DNA of 64,000 bases from Ooceraea biroi (lineage: Eukaryota > Arthropoda > Insecta > Hymenoptera > Formicidae). The stretch covers positions 9,227,787-9,291,786 of the forward strand of contig NC_039514.1 in NCBI RefSeq assembly GCF_003672135.1, read 5' to 3'. This document shows, piece by piece, positions 22,504-35,500 of this stretch. The notes beneath the pieces are model-generated. The model saw only the letters and a program-made list of their open reading frames with translations, had not been told where the DNA came from and ran no database searches. Both the position numbers and the translations under genes were made by a program. Each line of letters begins with the position of its first letter. Within the stretch, counting starts at the first letter, position 1.

Positions 22504-25500
22504 TTTACATACACACACAGAGTGATCCGACTACACGAAAGAGAAACAGATACACAAAGAGATACACAATGATTGTAGGACACTTTTCCTCTCTTTCTCT
22601 GTTTGTCCTCTGGACACGCGGGGCGGAGGGCGAAAATAAAACCCGCGGCCCGTGACGAACGTGATTAATGTTAATTCGGACTTGATTCGCTGCGACTAGA
22701 ACTCCGGCTTATCAGTTTAACTACTTGGCGCTCGCACTTTGATTTTCGCAATTGATTTAAGAGTCACTGCGGGGAATCACTGCTCCGAGGAAATGTAATT
22801 GATTTCGGCCGAAAGCACGTGAAACGTGTGCTTTCCACGCGGCCGAGCGGAGATTCGGGTAGAAACAATCGTTAACGCAATAAACGTTTGGGCGTATCGC
22901 AAGAATAATGCTCAAAGGAATTCCGAAGCCCCCAGAGAGTCCTGACGAGGCTGCTGCCGAAACAAAGATGCGCTCGGTAAACGCTCGGTAAACGCTCGGT
23001 AAACAAATAAATATGCAAGTTGTACGCACAAATATCACAAGAATAAACGAAGAGAATTTCCCTCGTTTTGCCACAACGACGTCACAAACGCGTTTGAAAT
23101 TTTCCGTATGCGGCATTTCGTGTCTTCGCGACTTTGTTTGAATACGCCGTCGCGTTTGCATGCGATGGAAATTTCATTGTTCACACGCCGCTATTTTTTC
23201 TTCATCCCGCCTGACCATTCATCGTGCGTACGTGCGTGTACGTGCACGCGCACGCGCTGGGGGTGCGGAATTGTTCGCGACGAACGTACGCTCGTTCGTC
23301 GAAAGGCGCGCCATAGCACGGAATTCGTTATTGCAACTCCGTACAACGACGGCATAGATATTATTCAGGATGGTCCAGGCGACTGCCGATTCCGCGTTAC
23401 AATGCAATCTTCGTCGTACGCGTCACGAAGGACGCGTTATCACGTTACAGGAGTTCACGTTACGCACATTTTGCGATATCGCGCGATGCTGGCGTTCGTG
23501 TATCCATCTCGCCATATATTCCCTAGATTTCCAATCGACGACGTCGACGATGACTATTTCGATATGCGACGCGGAAAAACTCATGGTGTTGGTGGTGGAA
23601 TATAAATTCAGGAAGCATGACTGACCATCAGCTGACTGATCAAAATTCGAGAGATTATCAGGAAATGTCTGTAAAAGTACGGACAAATAAAAAGATTATT
23701 GTTGAACCAGTTTTTATTTTACAAGTTAGCCTACGCGCGGATGACAATTTGAGCGACATGGTTACGCGATATGCGCGCGCGTAAACTATGCTTACGTATG
23801 CTATAACAAGTGTGTTTTGATAAATATGATATTTTCCGATACTTAACAAAGTCCTTTCATGCTGTTCATTTATTAGATGCTCTCTGAAGCAATAAGAGAT
23901 AATGGATTTATCGATTGGCCGTATTCGTGCCTCTGCATGTACGTACCATCGTCTTTGTTTTACTACTTGAGAACTCTGTTGGAAGTATCAGCGAGCTCTC
24001 GCCGCATCGCGGCCAAACGGCCTCTTAAATTTTCCACGATCAGGAAAATCTCCGTTTCTCTGTCTCCTAGTGCATTTCGCTTGTTGATCGAGCTCTGAGA
24101 ATTGATTTCATCACTCCTGTTCGTCTGTAATTTTTCATAATTAATGAGGTTTAACGTTACATTTCAAATATCCTCGCCTCTCCCGCTTCGAACCCGCTGT
24201 AAAAAAACACCCGACCAAGTCCGCCAAATTGCAATGTTGCGAATTGAATCGCGTTTTTCAAAATGACGCGTGTTGAACATTTCCATGAATTTGTTGCAAA
24301 CGTTATAACAACTGTAATCGAATGACAACGATGAACAATGCTTCACCGCGCGCGCAACTTCTTCTATTTCAAATTCAATTGAGTTGCTTTGTTTGTAAAA
24401 ATAAATTGGTTCCGGAAATAGGAGATTATTTTCTTCATCGCGGGGTGCAGGTTTAAATAAACTAAGAGATGCGGCGAAATGTAGCGATGTAGCCGGTGAA
24501 TATTTGCGTGTTTCGCGCGCGACGCCTCATATTTCATGCACGTATCGAGTCGCGATAACTCGCACGAGGAAAGTAGCGCAGTAACTCTTACCAGCATTGA
24601 TTTGTCTGCCGACAAAACGATTCACAATACCATTTACTTGGGGGGATGGAGACTCGACTTCCGACGGTTGTTGCAGATTCTTGGCGTTGGCTGAAGTACT
24701 TCGGTGGTAAAACGCAGTCTTGTTCTTCTGCTTTCTCACATTTTGTTTATTCCTGCATAAACACACGAATATATATGCAGCATTCACAAAACATTCACAA
24801 CGACGGAATAGCAATAACTCTCACGGCGATGAGATACATTGTAAAATGTAGCGAATAAAAGACAAGTGTGTCAAATCGATATTGGAAAAATGCGACACGC
24901 TACAAATCGAAATTTTTTTCGGACGAAAATGTATGTCACATTTCTATTCTCTCCTTATCAGGTTCGCGGCAAGTCGGATTTAACGCGAAAGTCAGAGAAT
25001 GCGCGACGCGTCTTCGCTTCCAAGCGTCGCTTATCTAATGGATTATCATGAACGCTCTGCGTTTACGCATCTCATACACGCGGTCGGTCCTGGGGATCGG
25101 GCGTACTCACGAGCGGGAATCCTTGATACGCTTACGCGCTTTGTACAGCGTGCTGCGAACATCGGCTGCTGTCGATAGGTCAAAGGTGCTGCGGAATATG
25201 CGATCGACGGAAGATCGAGAGAGAGAGAGACGGAGAGGGATAACCGCGCGCGCGTTCCTGAAAAGGAGAAAAAAAGGGAAAGGCGGATAAATCGATTGAT
25301 TAAATTAGCGACGGACCGAGACGCGCTAATAACGCGTGCAAGAGTGGGAAAGAGTCGCTTCTTTCAACCCTCTTCGGACAATTTGCGAGACTCGTGCGAT
25401 TTTTCCCTCCTCTTCTCTCTCTCTCTCTCGCTAGATCTCGCTGGACCTCTAGATCTCTTTCGCGATTTAACGCGGCATAAATCAACAACCCTTCGGAGGA

Positions 25501-26529
25501 TACGACGGGTGGAACGCACCGGTTCATAAAAAAAGCAAGTTATCTCCTAGCGAACGACTGGGCGCGTTGCCAAGCACGGCAAGATCCATCGCTCTCGTCG
25601 GACTGCTTGCTTGCTACCCGGAGTTGACGACCCGTTCCGTACCGACGGCGATCGTGCCACTCTTTCGGGGTGACGTAATGACGTTTGCAAACACAGCCTG
25701 CAAGCGGCCTGGGAACCGACGGCTACTATCTCACGATAGTATTGACTCGCGGAGAACGCCGGGACGTCGGAGGGATTATATATCGCCACTTGTCTCTCGC
25801 AGTCCGCACAGGGATGAGATGATGGATTTTAAGCCTGTGCATGAAGTCGGGGTGTTAATGAGAATTAATAATGTGCTTTAATAAATGAGTAGATGCATCA
25901 TTGAAATACAATAATTGAATAATTCATTGTTGAATAATAAATGGTACGCGATAAATGATGGAAATGAATGATAACACCTTCGCTAAATTATTGGCTGATT
26001 TTTCGTGCCACACACTCGAAAATTCCTAGAATATTTTTTAGAAAATTTCGAGAAGGAGCAAGCGACATGATCTCGAGATATCTCGCATGGGGGATCGCCC
26101 GCATCATAAACACGAAGCGGAATTTGAAAATTGGGGTATAGGACGTTCCCGGGAACTCGTCTGGGAACATAACGGTCCCTTTATGAGCCTTAATAAATCG
26201 TAACATACATACGAGCGCCGTTCATACACAGTCACGGCCTCATAGGGGAGAGTCGGTGTAAAATCGCCAATAAAAGCGTTATGGAATGCTACGGGGATTT
26301 ATGAAACCGCGGCAGGCTGCGTCATGTATCCACGATATTTTGGCCCCTTGGGCTTTATTAAATTTGCAATGTTACCTTGCGCGCACCCGTCGCAGAAATG
26401 GGAATCGCGGCCGAAATAAAACCAAACTGCGCACGTTGCGGTAGCTTCAAGCAGCCGGAAAGCTGCTCGAAAATTCAATGAAGTTTATCAAATAGAACGT
26501 TTACCTCGCTCGATGATCATGGGTCTCAC
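22504..26529. other. Mostly non-coding; possible last DRC5 exon
   Basis: No gene is firmly supported. On the minus strand, 25107-25257 has a good acceptor (pyrimidine tract then CAG at 25258-25260), a phase that fits the preceding DRC5 exon, and an open frame to a TGA at 25107-25109. Its sequence is low in complexity and I rate it a weak candidate for the gene's last exon. Short CT/GA runs lie at 25215-25235 and 25410-25430. Confidence 0.3.
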
Positions 26530-29500
26530 CTGTGCGCGCTCTCGTTGATCGAGTGCTCCGATTCTTTCGAGAAATTGCACATTCGGCCGTCCAACTGGAT
26601 AACATACGGGCACGACCGCACGACCGCATCGAATGACTCGCCGACTGGAACAATTTCATTGTCGTTTTTGCACCGTGATAGTTCTCCAACGAAAATTGTG
26701 TCGAATCATTTTTCTAACAAAACATCGATATCTTTTTGACGATCTCGAGGTACTAGTAAAAATTTGTAGTATACATAATATTTAAGTATGTATAAAAAAA
26801 TTACGATATATCGGGTTGACTGAAAAGTTCGATTCAATATAACATATTTGAGTGTGTAAGAGTGCTTGATATTATATTTAATATTATACAGTCAAGTATA
26901 AATAAAAATACAGGCGTATCTTTATTTATACTATTATGATATTTTTATCAAACTTTCGAATATTGTTTCCGATTGTATGACTATCATTTGATCACTCCGG
27001 TGATCTCTCCAGAACTTCCCGAAAATTCCTCTCTTAAATTTCGCTTTTTTATTGAGTCGTTTTTATCGGAAAACCAATTTCCTGTTATCGATACCGGTGG
27101 GCCCAAAGTCGTTGTTCGACACATCGAGGGATAAGGTCTCTAGTTCCACGCAGCCAGAAGAGAGTACCTCGGCAATCGCTATACCAGCTTCCGAAGTTAA
27201 GTTACAGGCGCTGATGTTCAATGTCTGCAAAATTTTGCTTCTCACTAGAACTGAAAATGATAAATTAACAAAATCTATAAGTCGCAATAGTCTTTTACGC
27301 AAATGAAAGACATTCCTGTCAAAACTTTATTACGTTATAAGTAACATGTTACAAGTAACATTGCAAGATCTAACTACAAGATTACCTTAAAAATGTGCAA
27401 CATTTACAAAATACAGCAATATTTTTCTCATTAAATTAACAATGTGAAACATCACTCATACTCTCATTAGCTTTTAATTCGTTTCAACGAGATCTAAAAT
27501 CTAAATTTAATCAGACTCAAAGGTTAACAGTGTAGTTTCAAGATATTCTTATTCATAGATGCATAGTTGGAACTATTATTTCCGTAATGAGCGTGTATGC
27601 ATTATGTCCCCGGGGAAAAAATTGCGACGGCGACATTCTACCTGTGGCGACGGGTGCTATTGGCCTTTCATGCATTTTTATATATAATGGAAGCTCTAGT
27701 CACGTGCCGCGCGTGCCGTAACACGCGATCTGTATGCACGCGCATGCCACGATTCGCTATTCAGCTTGCATTTATTTAAATAATTCAACATGCCGCTTAT
27801 GTCCTGCACTTTCGACCCACGAGTCGATTTCGCTATGCTAATGCTTCGAGATTATGTGCACTCGGATCTCCCTTAAAAATCAGCGATAAGCACCGCGACT
27901 TCGTGCAACGAGAGATCAAACGTGGTATTTTAATCCATTTTAGGAACAAAATAAATTAAACGCACGCGCGCTCGATACGCGACCTTTTACAGTAAAATGC
28001 AAGATAACGCCATCTTTTCATTTGAATTTCTCTTCAGCGAGATTTTTCTGAAATATCTAACTTTCGCATATAAAGTGTTGTTAAGCGCGTTTGACAACGA
28101 TATCTAAAAACGTAAAACACCGATAATAAGTTTAAACTTTTAAAATATTTTTTTAGATAACGGAAACATTCGCTGAAAAACTTCACAACGTTTCGGTTGT
28201 TCCATTAAATCTGTATCGCATACACGTATATCGATCAATTTTGTTAGTTTCTCGGGAGGGAACGAGGAATGCAAAGTCCGTGAAATTCCCATTGTTCGGC
28301 GCAAATGTGCGACGCATCTCGTATAGTGTCCGGGATAAAGTAGCAGCAACTGCTACTACATGCAACATTAAATTTCAATTTACCCCGGCGAGCTTTATAT
28401 TATCCGGCCACTAAATTCCGCGGAAAACACCCCATTGGATAATCTTCGCAGCAACGCTGCGCTCTCAAGCAAAGAACTGAAAGAATTATCTGTGTCACGA
28501 TATCGTTCCCGACTAGTTCTAAGGACAGAGCTCTTCATGGAGTTAGTAAATCAGCACAATTGCTGTTTACATCCGTGTTTCCGTGTCATATCCGTAGTTT
28601 CCTACTGCCTCTCACTACGCAAATGGTGAGTTTCTCGACGCGCTCCAAATACTTTTGAATTTGGTCGGAGCAGAGATTTGCAAGTTATTACAGAACGGAG
28701 AATCTATTATATTATACACACACACAAGCCGAAAGATATAATTCAACAGAATTTTTAATGTATTTGCGCTCACTACCATGTTACGGTATTCATATCCGCA
28801 GCCGGAGTTCGCGAAGTCTTCTTTAAATACTTCTTTAAAAACTCGTCGACCCTTTCACCGCGAAACTATTCTAACTCAGCAACGAGTTTGATTCTTTCTT
28901 GAGATACAGAACCATTTGTTTCGAGTTTCGAGGCCGCAATTTTTTAAATCTTGATTGAGGTATTCTTCGTATTTTATTATTTCTTTCTTTATACTTGAAA
29001 ATATTGGTTTATGTAAGTTAAACATGAAACGAAGAATGTCCAAGCAAAACTTTTTTTATTTTGCACCTTTGCAAAAAATAAAAAATTCTCGGGTCTTTTT
29101 CCAATGTAAAAAATATGAGTTTTCCATTCTTTCGAATATTATATCTATGTCTCATGTATTTTGCTTCATCAAAGCAAACATGAAGCGTGACAAACGACAA
29201 ACGTGCAGACTCACGCGCGCATATGTGATTAGCTCCCGCGTCTTCCAGGGGATTCAATCTGAGATTTAGATCCCTCAGAGCCGACGATTTCGCTTTCAAT
29301 ATTCCGTGAATGATACCAGCCACTCCGCTCGGTCCTACATTGTTGTTAACCAAGTGCAAGGTCCTTAGCTTCCGATGCATGGACAGGAATTCAGCCACCG
29401 CGTGCGCACCGGTGTCGGCCAATTTGCAATGCGACAAATCCAATTCTTCAATCTGCACATACGAAACAATGAGAATGGTATCATTTGATAACCAAATTCA

Positions 29501-32500
29501 ATGAAATAGGCGTGAGAAGATTTCACTCGCCGATTTTTCGGCGCAAAGAAAGAGTCGTTGCTTGCATTACGGATTTATCCGCTTACGTTATCGTTCGACG
29601 CCATTCCTTGGAGAATGGCAGCAACTCGGGGCCGATCCAGATTACTACGGGTTAAACTGAATTTCCGCAATTTCGGACTGGCTTTAATTCCCTCGCCCAG
29701 GCTCACGCAGTCCTCCAGCGAGAACCTGCTTGCGCGGATAGACATCTTATCAGTCATCGTTTCGCATTTCCGGAAACTTTGCCCACTCACTTGAAGTCCC
29801 GCCACTCGAAACCGTCGTTCATGTAGATCATGCCGAAGTTCAAGTAGATCTCGACGAGATGCGGCAGTTGCGGCAGTATAATTGCCATGGGAATATGATG
29901 TACGATGTCCTCCTCCCTCGAAGTTGCCTTTTCATCTTCCGCATCTACTTGCTTCCCCGGTGACCTGCAAGTCACCGATCCAAATCGTATCTAAAATACA
30001 ATTTCATCAGTGATCGGTGTTCGATCAACTGACAACCGATCACGTGATTCGCACCATTAATTAACCAATTAATGGTGCGAATAGTTAAGAAGCTTTATGT
30101 TCCCAAGATTTCCGTTCAAGATCCGAGATCGCGCGCGAGAAACGCCTTGCCTTGTGATGGAGTAACAAAGAATTCAGGAAACACTAAATTTAATTATTAA
30201 AATCTGAAAATTGAGAAGATTTAAAATAAGAAATTAAAAATAAATTCAGATAAACAAATATTCAATATTTTTCCACGCACACGTGCATTTGTCAGAATAC
30301 TTTGAAAGTTTTCATTTCACGAACTCTTGGCAATTTTAGCTTTCTATGTACATATTTTTTATTTATCTGCGTAGCTGTATTGACTGCTAGATTATATTTC
30401 TGTATCATTAATTACTTCGCGATGTAAAAAGTGGGGAGAAAGCAGCTTTGCGCTTTATGCGAGGAAAAATGTTTCTCTCGGGACTCGTCGTGCAAACTCG
30501 CGCATAACGTTTAGCGTGTATTATTAAAAAAGTTAATTCGGATCGCTACTTAATGGTTATTTCGCGGAACTTAATGCATTTGTTTCAGTCAGGGTTTTGC
30601 AATCAATATTGGTCGATGGATTATGCCGCACAAACTGCATTACATATGTAGAGGCCTCTACTCGCACGATACTCGCAGTGAATAATTGAAGAACGGCGTG
30701 TACACGGCGCGCAAAATTAACCGGCAGATATGTGCCAGATATGTCGGATGTGCTAGATTGATACGAAATAGAATTTCAAATAAATCCCCATGCGTGCACC
30801 AAGAAAGACGATGCTCGGCAGTATTAATTAGCACAACACGCAATGATGTTTGCCGCGAATAATGTTTTGCGGAAAAAATACATTCGGCCAGGTCGTTTCT
30901 ACATATCAAGAGGACTCATACATTCCGTCGAGGAATGCATCTGCATTTAAGCTTCCTTAATAAATTACACTGCTGATCACTCTGCGAGTCTGCAATTGTA
31001 CGTGCGAAATTAACTTTCTGCCAATATGCGCGAAAAATGTATTCATCGAAAACTTTGGTAATTGGATCATGTTCATGTGAATTATTTAGGTAACTATTTT
31101 TATAGGCATCACTTTTTTCCGTACTGCACACAAGAGGCATCTTTATAATATATTTATTATTTTTATTTTCCATTAGTCCCAATCCCGAAACGTAACATAA
31201 AGGGAAAATAGGAAAGCAGTTTAGATGCGCAATGAAAACACATGATTCGGGGGAAGAATAGGGAAATCTCACAACGGATTTATATGGATTGCTCGAAAAG
31301 GGAGAGCAATTCTGGTGTGATCTGAGGAAATTACTTTCCTCGAGATATCTCTCGCGGCTTCCAATTAAATGCGACTATGATTTCCGGAGTGTGATTCGCA
31401 GTAGGTCGCCACCGCAGAGCTACCACGATTCGCAACTTTGCTTATTAAAATCGCATGGGATACGCGCCGAGTAATGAAGAAGCGTTCTCGAAGCTATCAA
31501 TGCTCTCGCAAAGAGACGCGCTCTGCTATTAACAGGGCTTTACAACTTCATCAGTTTAGAATTGCAAATGTTTAACGACGAATCAGCTTGGGCTTAAAGT
31601 AGATGGAATTCCCGGACGATATCGTAATCTTCCTGCAATCTTGACGACAAATATTGTTACATTGAAATATCATAAAGGCATTATCCCTTAGTTAATTTCA
31701 AATTTATTACGCTTTGATAATTTCTAGATCAAAATTTGATTACTGTGATATTTAATGGGAAAGTTATTAAAATTTATAATAGTGAAGATAATAAATCTCT
31801 TCTTTTTTTCTCTTCTCTTTGCTTCTCTTTACTTTATTTTGAAAAATGGGTAATAACGCATGCGTTTTCGCGCAATAAACATGGAGATAAAAATTTCATT
31901 TTACAAAGTGAAAATTCATATTTTTTACTCGGACGCTAACATTTCTCGCTTTAATAACAGCAGCGCAGCAAACTTCACTGCAAAAGCTTATCAACGAGGA
32001 AGTTAATTAATGTTCTTTCTCGCGAAAGGGATACGAGCGGAGTCTTTTTGCTCGTTTTGCCCGGAATTAATTTTGAAAACGCGATCGCGGAATTCTTTTT
32101 CGCGCTTACTCGTTCCAACTTTGTTACAGTGGCAAGAGACTCTGCCCTGCTCCGACCCCGCGGCCGTAACTATGCAAATTTGCCTTTGGTACTTTTTAAA
32201 TAGCATCCTCCGTTCTCGTCGACATTTTATGACACGGTTTTAAGGAACGCGAGTGAAATAAAACTGAAACGACGACGAGGTGATGCTAATAATTCTCCCC
32301 GGGCGACATCCGGTCCATTAAAATCGTTTAGATTGGGAATTACGAATGTAAATGAGCTCGGGAATATGTCGGCTAACTTTAGAATTAGCGATAGCGGTCC
32401 GAATATACGTTCGACTGAGACTGCTGTTACAATGCGTAACATGAATCTTCCCTGCGATATCCCAAGCAAATCGATATTTCGCCAATTTGCTGCACATGCA

Positions 32501-35500
32501 AAGTCGGATAATCCGTTTTTGATTCTCGCGGTGGTAATTCTGCAACTGCGAGACGAGATGCATTGTGCGTTCTTGCTCGTGTCATCTCGTCGTACAGCTT
32601 GTTGCTGGATTATCGTCCACTTTGTAATGCACATAGCTGGCCATCTAGAATCAGCGCTCGCGCTGTCATCGTATCAACTTGGCCACGATTGTCGCAATTG
32701 CGCGGGAATTTACGCCGCTCGGGATCTAAAATTGCTCAATGGCCACGACGAATTGTTAACGCGCAGATTACGGCCCCCACTCGTACATATAATTAGCAAC
32801 GTTAGTGTATTAACAACTGTATTACGCGCGCTCGCTCGCACCTGTCGTTCGTGATTTGACGAACTTGGCACGATCGGATTTCTTCGCGAGTGGCTTCAAT
32901 GGTCTTCAATGGTCAGGCGAAGCTATACAGGGTGTCCCGGGTTTTAACCGACAAACTGCGGGAGCATATTCTACTAGTGGAAATAAGAAAAAATTCTTAT
33001 ATCGAGTTTGCTTAGAAATGCTTTATTACAAAGTTATAAACCAATATTGAAAAGAAATATCAGATAAGTAACAACGGAACATAGTGTAGAATTTGGAAGG
33101 TCGAAGACGTTTATGTACGTGTATTCACATGTATTCATGTTCACTATGTTGAAACGATTCAGTACGATTGTTACTTTCACAACAGTAGCCGTTAGATTTC
33201 GATCGTCGTGTGAACTAGCGATTACTATCAGAATGCCAAAAGTGTTTTCAAATGAGGAATACACCGATATTCATTTCGTGTACGGATTCTGTGACGGAAA
33301 TGCACGAGCTGCCGTACGAGAGTATCGACGTAGATTTCCTAACAGGAGAGTACCAGATAGATTTAAAGCAACGAATTACTAATTCAGTCACTGAGATGCA
33401 ACAAAATTTTCAGGAATGTCGTACCGTAACAAATTCTGTACTACGTCGATGTCTAGCTCGTATCGATGTGCAAGGACAACATTTTGAAACGCGTCACTAA
33501 ATCATTGCGTAGATAATTTTTATTTTTGTGAAAAAATCCGTTGTTACTTATCTGATATTTCTTTTCAATATTGGTTTATAACTTTGTAATAAATTTCTAA
33601 GCAAACTCGATATAAGAATTTTTTCTTATTTCCACTAGTAGAATATGCTCCCGCAGTTTGTCGGTTAAAACCCGGGACACCCTGTATACAGGTACATAGA
33701 GTATTTGGTAGCAACGTGGCGAGCTTTCGAAGCGCAAATCTATTGAATTTCTCTCGACAGGAGACTAATGAGTCAATCCCGGATATCCGCGAACACGCTT
33801 GGAGGCATGACGATGAGTAAAAAGCACCGTCAGCCGTGGGACAAGCGATCGGCAACGTCGAGAGAGGAATCCCAAGCGATTCGTCCGATCAACCCCTGTT
33901 GCCTCGGACCGCAAAGCGGCACCACAAAGGCATCACAGTGGCGCAAGACGAGCTAGGAGAGGGTGCCAAGATATCAGTTTAGATGGATCGCTGCAGACTC
34001 GCTGGTGCAATTGCGGAGCAAAAATTGCAAATTTCGTGAGAACGTGATGACGAAGGGGATGATGTTATCCCGGGAACCCGCGATCTTCCGGCGTGCCCGT
34101 GGTCATAATTGACCCCCTAGATAGCCCGGGCCAATTATAGCAACGCCACGCTCTCGCGCGCGGTATTTACACGGGAGTCCATCGCACTCATGGATCTTCA
34201 AGTGCAAGCACTTACGTCTCTAGCCGACAAACTGACCGGCTCTAATAATAATTTTCGGATGTTCTCGAGCGGTCATAAATACCGCGAATTTCGGGCGCGA
34301 GACGGTGCAAGGTCTGGACACATGTACACGACGGCGTACAAATGCGAGCGGTAGCGAGACGCGCGATGATTGATGAGCGAGGGAGTTTTTCGCAAACAGC
34401 GAAAAACTTTGGCAAGCTCCCGTGACTCTGAGAAAATTCAACATTTGTTTTACTTTAGCCATTTGACTGTTTGAGCGAAAAACTGCGAGATCCACCGGCG
34501 TTCCCAGTTTTCTCGTCGTTCCGAGTTATACTTGGACAAGCGAAGTCACGTTTCGAAACGTCGAATCGCAAACGCTGCGTATTATAATTGCTTGTTTGCG
34601 AAGCGATCTCGGTGTCAAATCTAAATTTCAACGAAATTCTAAGGATTCACGAGAGGAAATTAGATGTAGTATGAAAACTTGCGCAATTCTTTCAGAAGAG
34701 TTTTCCAAATACATCGATGGTTACTCCACGAGTTGACAAGTGAGTTGTTCATTTATATTTAATTTTGGTCGTTTGGAAAAACCCGCTGTTTTTAATTGGA
34801 TACGTGTTGCTTTAGTCTACCGTGACTGATTGTTTTCCCGCGCGTAAGAAACAGTGTTGTATAGCTTTAATTGAGTTTAATTCGTCTTACTTGGTCGGCA
34901 CGAGAGAGCGAAGCCGTATTACATGTACGTAGTCCTTCACAAGAGTCATTAGTTTCTTGCATTCCTCTTTTTGAGGCTCAAAGTAGCTTGCTTCCAAAGT
35001 CTCCAAATACTCGGCCAAGTGACGCTCGCAACATAATCGCCGCCACGAACCGCCATGCTCGCTTGGATCGTTGTAATCCCACCTGCAATGGAAATTAAAT
35101 TAAACTTGCGCAAGTAATTACCTCATCCAAACGCTTTTAATGTCGATCGATCGATCATACATGTAACTTCCGTTCCGGCAGTTTAGATGATTGTCATTTG
35201 TTTACGTAAAATCGCTCGCGCTTCAACGAACAAACACATTTCTTGCAAGTAAAAGGCATTTTAATGAAATAATTAGATAAAACTTTAATGAAACAATTTT
35301 AATAAAACAAGATCAAAATTTGAATTAAAATGTAAGTACGATAATAAATTCAAAATTAAAATTATAATAAAAAGGTCAAAAATATCATTAAAATTAACAG
35401 AGTTTACAGTTATGAGACTATGCAATAGAATTAACGTAAATTTCCATGTCGAGAAATGGTCATCATTTATCTAAGCGATGATCCGCAATTTTGTCATGTA

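Noticed and set aside
26813..26832. Sequence CGGGTTGACTGAAAAGTTCG resembling one mariner end
   Set aside because: No matching inverted end or transposase remnant was found nearby, so a single short similarity is not enough.
32333..32854. A 173-codon plus-strand frame in the DRC5 intron
   Set aside because: No domain recognised, overlaps an open frame on the other strand, no splice or start support.
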